64,000 nt of DNA, from assembly GCA_031081715.1 (NCBI GenBank), contig JAVHMA010000018.1, forward strand, positions 1 to 64,000. Reading direction: 5' to 3'. The stretch is from Armatimonadota bacterium (GTDB lineage: Bacteria > Sysuimicrobiota > Sysuimicrobiia > Sysuimicrobiales > Humicultoraceae). The position numbers were made by a program, and so were the translations under genes. Shown piece by piece: positions 43,657-53,998 of the stretch; within the stretch, counting starts at the first letter, position 1; each line of letters starts with the position of its first letter. The notes below the pieces were generated by a model that was given only the letters and a program-made list of their open reading frames with translations, did not search any database and had not been told where the DNA came from.

Positions 43657-44718
43657 GTGCGGCCGCGGGAGGCCACCGAGCAATGGGAGGCGGGCGCGCT
43701 GCACCCCCGCGCCGCGCGCGCCGCCGCCTCGCGCGGCCGCGCGACCCCGGAGCCGGACGACGATCTGCGCACGGCCTTTCAGCGCGACCGGGACCGGATC
43801 GTGCACGCAAAGGCGTTTCGCCGCCTGATGCACAAGACACAGGTCTTCCTGGCCCCGGAAGGCGATCACTACCGGACGCGGCTTACGCACACGCTGGAGG
43901 TGGCACAGATCGCCCGCACGGTCGCGCGTGCGCTGCGGCTGAACGAAGACCTGACCGAGGCCATCGCGCTGGCACACGACCTGGGCCACCCGCCGTTCGG
44001 GCATGCGGGCGAAGCCGCTCTCGACGAGGCGATGGCCGCCTGGGGAGGCTTCCGGCACGACCAGCAGAGCCTGCGCGTGGTCGAGCGGCTGGAGCACCGC
44101 CGCCGCGCGGACGGCACCCTCGCCACCGGCCTCAACCTGACGTGGGAGGTGCGGGACGGGATCGGCGGCCACTCCAAGGGCCTGGGCGACCTCGAGGCCG
44201 CGGGCGCCACGGGTGGGCCCTCGACGCTGGAGGGGCAGGTCGTGCGCATCGCCGACCGGGTGGCCTACGTGCACCACGACACCGACGACGCGATCCGCGC
44301 CGGGTTGATCCGCGAGGAGGACACCCCCGCCGAGGTGGCCGCCGTCCTCGGGCCGACGCGCGGCCGGTGGTTGGACGTCATCGTCCGCGACATCGTGGCG
44401 CAGGCCGCGGACGGCGAGGCGATCGACCTGAGCGCCACGGTGCGGGACGCGCTCAACCGGCTGAAGGACTTCCTGGTTGAGCGCGTGTACCTGAGCGCGA
44501 CCGCGCGGGTGCAGGCGGCCCGGGGTCAGCGGATGCTGCGGCTGCTCTTCGAGCACTTCGCAAGCCATCCCGAGGCCGTCCCGGTCGACCTACGCGCCGC
44601 CGCCGCGGACGAGCGGCCCGCGCGCGCCGTGTGCGACTACCTGGCAGGCATGACCGACCGCTACGCGATCCGCACGTTCGAGGACGTGTTCGTGGTGGGG
44701 GGGCTGGAGAGCCGGTAG
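43657..44718 (+). CDS. dgt: dGTPase-like HD phosphohydrolase
   Basis: 353 residues. The N-terminus has FQRDRDRIVHAKAFRRLMHKTQVF and the HD residues are seen in TRLTHTLEVAQIARTVAR and ALAHDLGHPPFGHAGE, all typical of the deoxyguanosinetriphosphate triphosphohydrolase-like group. Splits dNTPs into nucleoside and triphosphate; the preferred dNTP is not readable. In many genomes this gene lies near dnaG or ppdK, as here. GTG start ten bases after ppdK. Confidence 0.92.
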   Translation: MRPREATEQWEAGALHPRAARAAASRGRATPEPDDDLRTAFQRDRDRIVHAKAFRRLMHKTQVFLAPEGDHYRTRLTHTLEVAQIARTVARALRLNEDLTEAIALAHDLGHPPFGHAGEAALDEAMAAWGGFRHDQQSLRVVERLEHRRRADGTLATGLNLTWEVRDGIGGHSKGLGDLEAAGATGGPSTLEGQVVRIADRVAYVHHDTDDAIRAGLIREEDTPAEVAAVLGPTRGRWLDVIVRDIVAQAADGEAIDLSATVRDALNRLKDFLVERVYLSATARVQAARGQRMLRLLFEHFASHPEAVPVDLRAAAADERPARAVCDYLAGMTDRYAIRTFEDVFVVGGLESR

Positions 44719-44765
44719 GCCACGGGCGGGCGGCCCGTGGACGACCATGGAGGTGAGGTGACGGC

Positions 44766-46715
44766 ATGGACGTCTTGTGGTACGGCCCGGCGGCGGGGGT
44801 GCTGGCGTTGCTCTACGCCGGGGCCCTGGCGCGGCGCGTGGCCCGGCGGGACCCGGGCACCCCGGAGATGCAGTCGATCGCGGAGGCCATCCGCGAGGGC
44901 GCCATGGCGTTCCTGGGCCGGGAGTACCGGGCGATCGCCGTCTTCGTGGCCGTGATGTTCGTTATCCTGGCTACGGGCATCACGCCGGGCATCGAACTGC
45001 CGACGGCCGTCGCATTCGTCATCGGCGCGGCGTGCTCGGTGGCGGCCGGGTTCGCCGGCATGCGGGTCGCCACGCTGGCCAACACGCGGACCGCGCAGGC
45101 TGCGCGCTCGGGGCTGGTCCAGGCGCTGGGCGTCGCGTTTCCGGGCGGCGCGGTCATGGGCATGACCGTGGTCGGGCTGGGCCTGCTCGGGGTGGGCGTC
45201 CTCTACGCGATCTTCCGCGACGCCAGCCAGGTCATCGGCTTCTCGCTGGGAGCCTCGTCGGTGGCGTTGTTCGCACGCGTGGGCGGCGGCATCTACACCA
45301 AGGGCGCCGACGTCGGCGCAGACCTGGTGGGCAAGGTGGAGGCCGGCATCCCCGAGGACGACCCGCGCAATCCCGCGGTGATCGCGGACGCGGTGGGCGA
45401 CAACGTCGGCGACGTCGCGGGCATGGGAGCCGACCTGTTCGAGTCGTACGTGGGGTCGGTGATCGCGGCGGTCGCCATCGGCTTCGTGCAGTTCCAGGAG
45501 CGCGGGGCGCTCACCGCGCTCCTGCTTGCGGCGGCCGGGATCGTGGCCTCGATCGTCGGCACGCTGTTCGTCCGCGGGACCGACGCGCAGCGGGCGCTGC
45601 GGTACGGCACCCTCAGCAGCGCCGCGGCGGTGGCCGTCGCCGGGTACTTCGTCGTGGCCGTCACGCTGGGCGACCTGCGCCCGTACTGGGCGATGCTCCT
45701 GGGCCTGGCCGCCGGCATCATCACCGGCCTGGTGGCCGAGTACTACACCTCGGGGCGCGAGGTCCGCACGCTCGCCGACGCCGCCACCAAGGGCCCGGCC
45801 CCGACACTGATCGCCGGGACCGCCCAGGGCATGCTCAGTGCGGTGCTGCCCCTGGTCGTCATTGCGCTGGCGACCATCTTCGCCTTCCGCCTGGCGGACT
45901 TCTACGGCATCGCGCTCGCCGCGGTCGGCATGCTGTCGATCACAGGGATGACCGTGTCCGTGGACGCCTACGGGCCGATCGCCGACAACTCCGCGGGCAT
46001 CGCTGAAATGGCGCACCTGGGCGCGGAGGTGCGCCGCGTCGCGGACTCGCTCGACGCGGCGGGTAACACCACCGCGGCGATCGCGAAAGGGTTCGCGATC
46101 GGGTCGGCGGCGCTGACGGCGCTGGCGCTGTTCTTCTTCTACCGGCAGGCCGTGGGGCTCGAGACGATCAACATCATGGACCCCGATGTCATCGCCGGCC
46201 TGTTCATCGGCGGCGTCGTCCCGTTCCTGTTCGCGGCGCTCGCGATGCGCGCGGTGGGACGGACCGCGCAGACCATGGTGGAGGAGGTGCGCCGCCAGTT
46301 CCGTGAGATCCGGGGCCTGATGGACGGGAAGGCGCGGCCGGAGTACGCCCGCTGCGTGGATATCGCGACGCGCGGGGCGCTCCGAGAGATGATCGTCCCG
46401 GGACTGGCCGCGGTCGTCATCCCGATCGCGGTCGGGGTGCTGTTGCACAAGGAGGCCCTGGGCGGCCTGCTGGCCGGGGCGATCGTGACCGGCGTCCCGC
46501 TCGCCCTCTACCTGGCCAACGCCGGGGGGGCCTGGGACAACGCGAAGAAGTTCATCGAGGAGGGCCATCACGGCGGCAAGGGGAGCGACGCGCACAAAGC
46601 GGCGGTCATCGGCGATACGGTGGGCGATCCGTTCAAGGATACCGCCGGGCCGGCGCTCAACATCCTCATCAAGCTGATGACGGTGGTAGCACTGGTGTTC
46701 GCCCCGCTGTTCTAG
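44766..46715 (+). CDS. hppA: membrane-bound pyrophosphatase, potassium-dependent type
   Basis: 649 residues, about 16 membrane helices. Pyrophosphate site: [40 protein letters not shown]-type block and C-terminal [17 protein letters not shown]. The position that separates types reads [18 protein letters not shown]: alanine (not lysine) predicts dependence on potassium. Couples pyrophosphate hydrolysis to pumping of protons or sodium; the ion cannot be settled here. Works well with ppdK, which also releases pyrophosphate. Confidence 0.94.
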   Translation: MDVLWYGPAAGVLALLYAGALARRVARRDPGTPEMQSIAEAIREGAMAFLGREYRAIAVFVAVMFVILATGITPGIELPTAVAFVIGAACSVAAGFAGMRVATLANTRTAQAARSGLVQALGVAFPGGAVMGMTVVGLGLLGVGVLYAIFRDASQVIGFSLGASSVALFARVGGGIYTKGADVGADLVGKVEAGIPEDDPRNPAVIADAVGDNVGDVAGMGADLFESYVGSVIAAVAIGFVQFQERGALTALLLAAAGIVASIVGTLFVRGTDAQRALRYGTLSSAAAVAVAGYFVVAVTLGDLRPYWAMLLGLAAGIITGLVAEYYTSGREVRTLADAATKGPAPTLIAGTAQGMLSAVLPLVVIALATIFAFRLADFYGIALAAVGMLSITGMTVSVDAYGPIADNSAGIAEMAHLGAEVRRVADSLDAAGNTTAAIAKGFAIGSAALTALALFFFYRQAVGLETINIMDPDVIAGLFIGGVVPFLFAALAMRAVGRTAQTMVEEVRRQFREIRGLMDGKARPEYARCVDIATRGALREMIVPGLAAVVIPIAVGVLLHKEALGGLLAGAIVTGVPLALYLANAGGAWDNAKKFIEEGHHGGKGSDAHKAAVIGDTVGDPFKDTAGPALNILIKLMTVVALVFAPLF

Positions 46716-46814
46716 CGGGCAAGACGCACGCGCGGGCCGGCGGCGGGAGGAGCGGGTCGCGTACCCGCAGAAGCAGACCGCGCTTCCGCCGGGCCCGCAG
46801 TCTGGAGGCGCACG

Positions 46815-47408
46815 GTGAGCAGGGACAGGCACCTCGGCGAGATTCCCATCCGGGTCCAGGGGAAGCACATGGCTATCACGGACGCGCTCCGCGCCTACGT
46901 CACGGAGAAGCTGGCCCGGCTGCCCCGCTACTTCGACCAGGTCCAGGACGCGCAGGTCGTCCTCAGCGTGGCCCGCGACCGCAACCGCGGCCGCGCGCAG
47001 GTGGCCGAGATGACGGTGTGGTGTGACGGGCTCGTGCTGCGGGCAGAAGAGGCGTCCGAGGACATGTACGCCTCGATCGACCTGGCGGCCGAGAAGCTTG
47101 AGCGCCAGATCGAGAAGTACCGCAGTCGCATGATCGAGAAGCGCCGGTCCGACGAGGCGCGCCGTCGGGAGCGGCAGGCCAGCACGGCCGAGGCCGCCCT
47201 GCGGGCGGGCCCCGACGCGGAGCCCGCGGAGCCGGCTGTCGTCCGCACGAAGCGGTTCGCAATGAAGCCGATGACCGTCGAGGACGCGATCGTCCAGATG
47301 GAGTTGCTGGGCCACGCGTTCTTCGTGTTCCGGCAGGCGGGCAGCGAGCGGATCGGCGTGCTCTACCGCCGCCGGGACGGCAACTACGGGTTGATCGAGC
47401 CCGACTGA
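46815..47408 (+). CDS. hpf: ribosome hibernation promoting factor, long form
   Basis: 197 residues. N-terminal YfiA/Hpf domain (about 1-115: IRVQGKHMAITDALRAYVTEKLARL, MYASIDLAAEKLERQIEKYR), a charged linker, and the C-terminal dimerisation domain (from about 145: VVRTKRFAMKPMTVEDAIVQMELLGHAFFVF) that makes 100S ribosome dimers in long-form organisms. GTG start with TGGAGG upstream. hpf shortly before secA is a common order in Gram-positive-type bacteria. Confidence 0.95.
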   Translation: MSRDRHLGEIPIRVQGKHMAITDALRAYVTEKLARLPRYFDQVQDAQVVLSVARDRNRGRAQVAEMTVWCDGLVLRAEEASEDMYASIDLAAEKLERQIEKYRSRMIEKRRSDEARRRERQASTAEAALRAGPDAEPAEPAVVRTKRFAMKPMTVEDAIVQMELLGHAFFVFRQAGSERIGVLYRRRDGNYGLIEPD

Positions 47409-47433
47409 CGCCGTCGGGCCCCGGGGGTGAGCC

Positions 47434-48087
47434 GTGGCGCGTGAGGTCAACCAGTCGCCGGCCGAGCGGGCCGAGGAGATCGTGCGCCGCCTCCGGGGCG
47501 TGGTGGCGGTCCGGGTCGTGCCGACGCCCGAGGGTGACATCGACGTGGTTCACGTGCTGGGGCAGGCGGACCGCAGCCCCAAGCTCATCGCCATCGACGT
47601 CGTCTCCGCGCTGGCGGCCGAGCTCGACGTGCAGCTCGACGCCCGACAGGTGCGCGTGGCCGCGCTGCGGCCCGAGGAGCAGGCGTCCCCGGTTCCGCAG
47701 GCCCGCCTGAAGTTCGTGGGCCTCTCGGTGAGCGTGGTCCGCGGCAACGCCGAGGTGAAGGTGCACCTGGAGGACCGGGGTATGCTCTACGAGGGGATCG
47801 CGAGCGGCCCCGGCGTGCCTCGGACCCGCCTGAGCCTGGTGGCCCAGGCGACGATGCGCGCAGTCGAGGTGTTCCTGCGCGCGCAAGGCCTGCTGGTGTT
47901 CGAGGGCGTCGGGGTGCACACAGTCGGTGACCACGAGGTGGCCGTGGTGACGGTCACGCTCGCCGGCGGGGACCAGGAGACGCTCGCTGGGGCGTCGGTG
48001 GTGCGCGACGACCCGCGCGAGGCGGTGGTACGCGCGGTGCTCGCCGCGGTGAACCGTCCGATCTCCTGGCTCTCCGCCCACCGGTAG
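47434..48087 (+). CDS. unidentified conserved-looking protein between hpf and secA
   Basis: 217 residues, soluble, no signal peptide or membrane helix. Two halves: about 1-85 (IVRRLRGVVAVRVVPTPEGDIDVVHVL, then KLIAIDVVSALAAELDVQLD) and about 90-217. The second half has KFVGLSVSVVRGNAEVKVHL and a pattern GVGVHTVGDHEVAVVTVTL followed by AGASVVRDDPREAVVRAVLAAVNR. The alternation of strands with an ending ...AVLAAVNR is loosely like the allosteric domain of LeuA-type enzymes, but this is only a resemblance. I do not recognise the family. GTG start 25 bases after hpf. Confidence 0.75.
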   Translation: MAREVNQSPAERAEEIVRRLRGVVAVRVVPTPEGDIDVVHVLGQADRSPKLIAIDVVSALAAELDVQLDARQVRVAALRPEEQASPVPQARLKFVGLSVSVVRGNAEVKVHLEDRGMLYEGIASGPGVPRTRLSLVAQATMRAVEVFLRAQGLLVFEGVGVHTVGDHEVAVVTVTLAGGDQETLAGASVVRDDPREAVVRAVLAAVNRPISWLSAHR

Positions 48088-48163
48088 GCGTCGCCGGCCC
48101 GGGAACAACGCCGCGCCCCCGTTCGTCCCCTCCACTGTTGGGGCGCTCGCGGGGCTGCGTGCC

Positions 48164-48169
48164 TATAAT
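48164..48169 (+). promoter_or_regulatory. secA -10 element
   Basis: Perfect TATAAT, 44 bases before the secA ATG, with no well-spaced -35 (TTGGGG at 48138 is 20 bases away). GAGGTG is the ribosome binding site. Confidence 0.55.
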
Positions 48170-48213
48170 GGGGGCACCGGCCGCCCGCCGCGGGCGGCCC
48201 GCTGAGGTGTGCG

Positions 48214-50868
48214 ATGCGGGGACTGCTGAACCGGCTGCTGGGCGACGCGGGCGACCGAGAGGTCGCCCGTATCCGGCCCCTGGTCGACGAGATCAACGAA
48301 CGCGAGGCACACTACCAGGCGCTCGGCGACGACGAGCTGCGCGCGCAGGTGGTGGCCTGGCGCGAGCACGTACGCGACGCGCTGGACGGGATCGAGGAGG
48401 CGGACCAGCGCAAGGCGCGGCGGCGGGAGGTGCTCGACGAGCTGCTGCCCGAGGTGTTCGCCGCGGTGCGCGAGGCTGGCCGGCGGACGATCGGCCTGCG
48501 CCACTTCGACGTGCAGCTCGTCGGCGGCGTGGTGCTGCACCGGGGGAAGATCGCGGAGATGCGCACCGGCGAGGGCAAGACGCTGGTGGCTACGCTGCCG
48601 GTGGCCCTCAACGCCCTGGCCGGGCGCGGCGTGCACGTGGTGACCGTGAACGACTACCTGAGCCGGCGCGACGCCGGCTGGATGGGACCGATCTACCACG
48701 CGCTGGGCCTCTCGGTGGCGGCGATCGGGCACGAGTTCTCCGGGCTCTACGACCCCTCCTACACCGACCCGAAGCCGCACCACGACGACCGGCTCAACCA
48801 CTTCCGGCCGGTCTCGCGGCGCGAGGCCTACGCGGCCGACATCACCTACGGCACGAACAATGAGTTCGGGTTCGACTACCTGCGCGACAACATGGCGCTA
48901 CGCCTCGACGACCTGGTGCAGCGCGAGCTGTACTACGCGATTGTCGACGAGGTGGACTTCATCCTGATCGACGAGGCGCGGACCCCGCTCATTATCTCCG
49001 GGATGGTGGAGGGAGCGGTGGACCGCTACGAGCGGTTCGCGCGCGTCGTGCAGCGGCTGCGGGTCGGGGAGGACTACACGGTCGACGAGAAGCACAAGAA
49101 CGCGGTGCTCACCGACGAGGGGGTCGCGCACGCCGAGCGGCTGCTGGGCCTCGACAACCTGTCCGACCCCGAGAACGTCCAGACGATGCACCATCTCACC
49201 CAGGCGCTGCGCGCCGCGGCCTGCTACCGGAAGGACGTGGACTACGTCGTCAAGGACGGCCAGGTCATCATCGTCGACGAGTTCACGGGCCGGCTCATGT
49301 TCGGTCGGCGGTACGCCGACGGCCTCCACCAGGCGATCGAGGCCAAGGAAGGGGTCAAGGTGGAGCGCGAGAGCCAGACGCTGGCCACCATCACCTTCCA
49401 GAACTACTTCCGGATGTACGAGAAGCTGGCGGGCATGACCGGGACGGCCAAGACCGAGGAGGAGGAGCTCCAGAAGATCTACAACCTGCCCGTGGTCGTG
49501 GTCCCGACCCACCGGCCCATGATCCGCCAGGACCACCCCGACCTGATCTACAAGACCGAGCGCGCCAAGTGGAAGGCGGTGGTCGAGGAGATCGCACAGT
49601 GGCACGACCAGGGCCGGCCGGTGCTCGTGGGGACCCGGTCGATCGAGAAGAACGAACACCTCTCGGAGTTGCTGCGGCGCCGCGGCATCCGTCACGAGGT
49701 GCTGAACGCCAAGCACCACGAGCGCGAGGCGGAGATCATTGCCCAGGCAGGCCGGGTCGGCGCCGTGACCATCGCGACCAACATGGCCGGCCGCGGCGTG
49801 GACATCCTGCTGGGCGGTAACCCGCCGGAGGCAGCCGAGGCCGAGCGGGTGCGGGCGCTCGGCGGGCTGCACGTCATCGGCACCGAACGCCACGAGGCCC
49901 GCCGGATCGACAACCAGCTCCGCGGGCGCGCGGGTCGGCAGGGGGACCCCGGGTCCAGCCGGTTCTACATCGCGCTCGACGACGAGCTAATGCGCATCTT
50001 CGCGGGCGAGCGCATCGCCGGGCTGATGGACCGCTTGGGGATCGACGAGGACACCCCGATCGAGCACAACCTGGTAACGCGGCAGATCGAGGCGGCGCAG
50101 AAGAAGGTCGAACAGTACCACTTCGATGTGCGGCGGCACGTGCTCGAGTACGACGACGTCATGAACGTCCAGCGGAAGGTCATCTACGCCGAGCGTCGCA
50201 AGGTCCTCGAGGGGCAGGGCCTGCGCGACAACGTGCTGGACATGATCGGCCGGCTGGTCGCCGCCGAGATCGAGCAGGTCTGCGTCCGGGACGTCCACCC
50301 CGACGACTGGGACCTGGAGGGGCTGGTGGAGCGGGTCGCGGTGCTGATCCCCGCCGCCGCTGACCTGGACCCGGAGTCCCTGCGCGGGCTGAAGGCCGAC
50401 GAGATCGAGGAGCGGCTGGTCGCGCTCGGGGAGGAGGCCTACGAGCGCAAGGAGGCCGAGCTCGGCGCCGAGGTCATGCGCGAGATCGAGCGGCTGGTGC
50501 TGCTGCAGACGATCGACAGGAAGTGGATCGATCACCTCCACAATATGGATGCTTTGCGGGAGGGCATCGGGCTCCGCGCCTACGCGCAGACTAGCCCTCT
50601 GATCGAGTACCAGCGCGAGGGCTACGACCTGTTCCAGCAGACGCTCGCCGCCATTCAGGAGGAGGCCGTGCGCGTGCTGCTGCGCGTGCAGGTGACGCCC
50701 GAGGAGCGTCCCGTCGCGCGCCCGGTGGCGCGGCCCGCACCCGCCCGGGAGCCCGCGGGGGTCGGTGCGCGCGCGGCGCCGGCGGGCGGCCCGAAGCTCG
50801 GGCGCAACGATCCCTGCTGGTGCGGGAGCGGCAAGAAGTACAAGAAGTGTCACGGCCGGGAGGCGTAG
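48214..50868 (+). CDS. secA: preprotein translocase ATPase SecA
   Basis: 884 residues. DEAD motor with [20 protein letters not shown] (Walker A), [21 protein letters not shown] (Walker B), [12 protein letters not shown]-type block and [26 protein letters not shown]. Cross-linking, wing and scaffold regions follow, and a C-terminal linker ends in the zinc motif [13 protein letters not shown] that binds SecB or phospholipid. Drives post-translational export through SecYEG. Own promoter; end overlaps lnt. Confidence 0.97.
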   Translation: MRGLLNRLLGDAGDREVARIRPLVDEINEREAHYQALGDDELRAQVVAWREHVRDALDGIEEADQRKARRREVLDELLPEVFAAVREAGRRTIGLRHFDVQLVGGVVLHRGKIAEMRTGEGKTLVATLPVALNALAGRGVHVVTVNDYLSRRDAGWMGPIYHALGLSVAAIGHEFSGLYDPSYTDPKPHHDDRLNHFRPVSRREAYAADITYGTNNEFGFDYLRDNMALRLDDLVQRELYYAIVDEVDFILIDEARTPLIISGMVEGAVDRYERFARVVQRLRVGEDYTVDEKHKNAVLTDEGVAHAERLLGLDNLSDPENVQTMHHLTQALRAAACYRKDVDYVVKDGQVIIVDEFTGRLMFGRRYADGLHQAIEAKEGVKVERESQTLATITFQNYFRMYEKLAGMTGTAKTEEEELQKIYNLPVVVVPTHRPMIRQDHPDLIYKTERAKWKAVVEEIAQWHDQGRPVLVGTRSIEKNEHLSELLRRRGIRHEVLNAKHHEREAEIIAQAGRVGAVTIATNMAGRGVDILLGGNPPEAAEAERVRALGGLHVIGTERHEARRIDNQLRGRAGRQGDPGSSRFYIALDDELMRIFAGERIAGLMDRLGIDEDTPIEHNLVTRQIEAAQKKVEQYHFDVRRHVLEYDDVMNVQRKVIYAERRKVLEGQGLRDNVLDMIGRLVAAEIEQVCVRDVHPDDWDLEGLVERVAVLIPAAADLDPESLRGLKADEIEERLVALGEEAYERKEAELGAEVMREIERLVLLQTIDRKWIDHLHNMDALREGIGLRAYAQTSPLIEYQREGYDLFQQTLAAIQEEAVRVLLRVQVTPEERPVARPVARPAPAREPAGVGARAAPAGGPKLGRNDPCWCGSGKKYKKCHGREA

Positions 50869-52844
50869 CCGCGAGCGGGTGGTGGCGCCGCGCCGCCGCC
50901 GCCGGCCTCTGTGGACTGCTGATCGCCCTCGCCTTCCCCAGTGCCGACCTGGGATGGCTGGCCTGGGTGGCGCTCGTCCCGCTGCTGGTTGCCATCCGCT
51001 CGGCGGCGCCCGGCGAGGCGTTCCGGCTCGGGTTGCTGGCGGGCGCGATCGCCTACGGCGGCCTGGTGGAGTGGATCCGTCTCTTTGGGGTGCCCGCGTG
51101 GGCGTTCGTCACCCTCGGCATGGCGCTGTGGATGGCCGCGTTCGCCGGCGGCGCGAGTGCCCTCGCCGCGCACTACCGCCGCCAGGGGCACGGCGCGTGG
51201 CTGTGGATCGTCCCGCTCACCTGGATGGCGGTGGAATGGGCACGGTCGGTCGGGCCGATTGGGTTTCCCTGGGGGCTGCTCGGGTTGACCCAGCACCGCG
51301 GCGGGCCGGCGCTTGGGCTCGCGGCGGTGGTCGGCGTCTACGGCGTCGGCGGGCTGGCGGCGCTGGCGAACGCCGCAGTCGCTGACCTGGTCGTCCGGCG
51401 CCGGCTGAGCGCACCGTCGGTGGCCGCGGCCGCGGTCGTCGGCGGGGCGCTGGTCGTTGCCCTGGCCGCGCCCGCGCGGCCAGGGGAGGTCGTCCGGGTC
51501 ATCGCGGCCATCCAGCCCAATGTGGACCCCCGGATCAAGGACGACGCGGCGCACGCCGATCGAATCATCGACGGCCTCCTCGACCAGACCGGCCGCGCGC
51601 GGAGCGCCGGCGCCGAGATCATCGTCTACCCCGAGACCGCGGTGCCTGACCGCCTGGCCAGCTCGCCGCACCTGCGGTGGGCGATCAGCCGGCAGGCAGA
51701 GGGCGCCATCGTGGTGGCCGGGACGCCGTTGCCCGGCCCGCGCAACGGCGTCCTTGTGCTCGGCGGGGACGACCGGCCCCTGGGCCAGTACGCGAAGCGC
51801 CGGCTCGTGCCGTTCGGCGAGGCTGGGGTGCGGCCTGGTACCAGTGACGCGCCGATCCGCACGCCGGCCGGCGTGATCGGGCTGGCGGTCTGCTACGAGT
51901 CGGCGTTTTCCGGTCAGGTGCGCGCGATGGCTGCGGCGGGCGCGGAGGTGCTCGCGATCCTGACGAACGACGGATGGTTCGGCACCACGGCCGGTCCGGC
52001 GCAGCACGCGGCGCACGCCGTGCTCCGCGCCGTCGAGACCGGCCGCAGCGTCGTGCGCGCTGCCAACACCGGCACCTCGATGCTCATCCGGCCCGACGGC
52101 GTCGTGGTCGCGGAGCAGCCGCTGGGGACGGCGGGCGTGCTCGCGGCCGCGCTGCCGGTGGGCGGTCCGCCGACGCCATACGTCCGCGTGGGCTGGCTGC
52201 TGGCTCCGCTCGCCGCCGCGGCCTGGGTGGGCGCGGCCCTGCCGGCGGCGTCGGCCGCATGGCGCGGCCGCCACGCGGCGGTTCTGCGTCTCGCCGCCGC
52301 GGTCGCCGTGCCCGGTACCGCCTGGCTGGGCGGGCGCCTCCTCGGCGGAGGCGACCAGATGCCGGTGGTCGCCTCCGGACTGCTGCTCGTGGCCGCGTGG
52401 GTCGTCGCACCCGGACGGCTGCTCGACCGGCGCGGGATCCGATGGTCGCTGCCGCTCTCGCTGGCGGGCACCGCCGTCTTGCTGGCAGCCATGCGCACGA
52501 CTTACGCGGCGTACGGCTTCGAGATGATCGTCGGACCGCCTGATGGCGCCTGGCTTCCCTGGGCGCTGCCGTGGGTCGCGCAGGGCGTCGCGGTGGAGGC
52601 CTGGCTGCGGGGCGCCATCTTCGGGCGGGCGTACGACGTGGGCGGATGGCCGCTCGGTCTCGCGCTGTCCACCGGGCTCGGCCTCCTGCTCCACGCCGGC
52701 TGGCCCCAGGAGATCGTCTACTGGTATCTGTTGACGTCGATCGGGTTCGGGTTGCTGCGGTTGTGGACGCGCGACGCCGCCGGCCTGGGCGCGGCCCGCG
52801 GTCTCGGTGACGCGGTGATCGCCGGGCTGGCCTCGCTCCGGTAG
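50847..52844 (+). CDS. lnt: apolipoprotein N-acyltransferase with C-terminal CPBP-like membrane domain
   Basis: About 665 residues against 500-550 usual. N-terminal membrane part, then a nitrilase-fold domain with the full Lnt triad: Glu263 (YPETAVP), Lys317 ([10 protein letters not shown]), Cys349 (CYESAFSG). After about residue 430 come further helices not found in Lnt, ending with a region like CPBP/CAAX membrane proteases: VEAWLRG (Glu584) and LGLLLH (His616). The usual double Glu and third motif are missing, so it is probably not an active protease. Adds the third acyl chain to lipoproteins. The GTG at 50847 lies in the secA end; exact start uncertain. Confidence 0.85.
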   Translation: MSRPGGVAASGWWRRAAAAGLCGLLIALAFPSADLGWLAWVALVPLLVAIRSAAPGEAFRLGLLAGAIAYGGLVEWIRLFGVPAWAFVTLGMALWMAAFAGGASALAAHYRRQGHGAWLWIVPLTWMAVEWARSVGPIGFPWGLLGLTQHRGGPALGLAAVVGVYGVGGLAALANAAVADLVVRRRLSAPSVAAAAVVGGALVVALAAPARPGEVVRVIAAIQPNVDPRIKDDAAHADRIIDGLLDQTGRARSAGAEIIVYPETAVPDRLASSPHLRWAISRQAEGAIVVAGTPLPGPRNGVLVLGGDDRPLGQYAKRRLVPFGEAGVRPGTSDAPIRTPAGVIGLAVCYESAFSGQVRAMAAAGAEVLAILTNDGWFGTTAGPAQHAAHAVLRAVETGRSVVRAANTGTSMLIRPDGVVVAEQPLGTAGVLAAALPVGGPPTPYVRVGWLLAPLAAAAWVGAALPAASAAWRGRHAAVLRLAAAVAVPGTAWLGGRLLGGGDQMPVVASGLLLVAAWVVAPGRLLDRRGIRWSLPLSLAGTAVLLAAMRTTYAAYGFEMIVGPPDGAWLPWALPWVAQGVAVEAWLRGAIFGRAYDVGGWPLGLALSTGLGLLLHAGWPQEIVYWYLLTSIGFGLLRLWTRDAAGLGAARGLGDAVIAGLASLR

Positions 52845-52878
52845 CGCGGCCCCTCTCCGTGGAGTCCACCGGGAAGTC

Positions 52879-52887
52879 TGCTATAAT
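52879..52887 (+). promoter_or_regulatory. prfB extended -10 promoter
   Basis: TGC-TATAAT. The expected start near 52894 is only about three bases before the ATG at 52897, so the message would be leaderless or nearly so. Confidence 0.65.
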
Positions 52888-52896
52888 GCTGTCGCC

Positions 52897-53998
52897 ATGA
52901 TGCAGCTCGACGACTTGCGATCGACGCTCAACGAGAGCCGCAGACGCCTCCAGGACCTCCGGGGGCACCTTTGACCTTCCCGCCAAGCAGGCCCGTATCG
53001 CCGAGCTCGAGCGCGCCATGCAGCAGCCCACCCTGTGGGCCGATCAGGCGCGCGCGCGCGCGACCGGGCAGGAGCTGAGCACGCTCCGGGGGACGCTCGA
53101 TCGGGTCTCGTCGCTGGAGCGCCGGCTCGACGACCTGGGTGCGCTGCTCGAGCTGGCGGCGGAGTCGCCCGACAGCCTCGACGCCGGTGAGCTGGCCGAG
53201 GAGGCGCGGGCGGTGGCAGCCGACCTCGACCGCCTGGAGGCCGCGGCGCTCCTGTCGGGTCCGCACGACACCGCCAACGCGATCCTTTCGATCCATGCCG
53301 GCGCCGGCGGCACCGAGTCGCAGGACTGGGCCGCGATGTTGTTGCGCATGTACCTGCGGTGGGCGGAAGCCCGGGGGTTCGCCACCGAGATCGCGGATAT
53401 CTCGCCGGGCGAGGAGACCGGTCTGAAGAGCGTCACGGTCTTCGTCACCGGGCCGTACGCCTACGGGTACCTCCGGACCGAGCGCGGCGTGCATCGTCTG
53501 GTTCGGCTCTCGCCCTTCGACTCGGCGCACCGCCGCCACACCTCGTTCGCGCTGGTGGACGTGATCCCCGATGTGCCCGAGGCCGAGGTGGAGATCCGCG
53601 ACGACGAGATCGAGATCGCCACCTACCGCGCGGGCGGCGCCGGCGGCCAGAACGTCAACAAGGTGGAGACCGCCGTGCGCGTGACGCACCTGCCCACGGG
53701 CATCGTCGTCCAGTGCCAGAACGAGCGCTCCCAGCACGCGAACAAGCTGACGGCCCTGCGCATCCTCAAGGCGCGGCTCGCCGAGCGCGCAGAGGCGGAG
53801 CAGCGCGAGCGCATCGCTGCCATCCGCGGCGAGCACCGCGATGCGGCGTGGGGGAACCAGATTCGCTCGTACGTGCTCCACCCCTACCAGATGGTCAAGG
53901 ACCACCGGACCGGCGTGGAGACCGGTGACGCGGCGCGCGTGCTCGACGGCGGGCTCGACGCGTTCATCGACGCGGCCCTGCGGGCGAGGTCGGCGTAG
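52897..53998 (+). CDS. prfB: peptide chain release factor 2 (programmed +1 frameshift)
   Basis: The first 25 codons (52897-52971) end at an in-frame TGA (52972-52974); the rest is read in the +1 frame from GAC at 52973 to the TAG at 53998, giving about 366 residues, the normal RF2 length. The stop-recognition motif SPF appears in [13 protein letters not shown] and the catalytic GGQ in [15 protein letters not shown]2 ends translation at TGA and TAA, and low RF2 allows the shift. ATG at 52900 is an alternative start. The stop overlaps the next gene by one base. Confidence 0.96.
52961..52975 (+). other. prfB: RF2 programmed frameshift site
   Basis: GGGGG-CAC-CTT-TGA-C: internal Shine-Dalgarno-like G run (52961-52965), the slip codon CTT (52969-52971), the stop TGA and the following C, in the spacing of the known prfB autoregulation site. 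Confidence 0.95.

Noticed and set aside
40200-43772. 1190-residue open frame on the minus strand opposite ppdK
   Set aside because: It is an antisense shadow: the plus strand carries a complete pyruvate phosphate dikinase with all catalytic motifs, while this frame is Arg/Val/Leu/His-rich low-complexity sequence.
46716-46814. Riboswitch or RNA gene between hppA and hpf
   Set aside because: Only a small GCGGGT/ACCCGC stem, no known motif and too short; ordinary spacer.
44661-47540. 959-residue minus-strand frame opposite hppA and hpf
   Set aside because: Antisense of two clear genes, His/Arg/Asp-rich with no domain.
52897-52974. prfB regarded as broken by a frameshift
   Set aside because: The G run, CTT-TGA-C and the 25-codon first part match the known programmed frameshift site, so the gene is intact.
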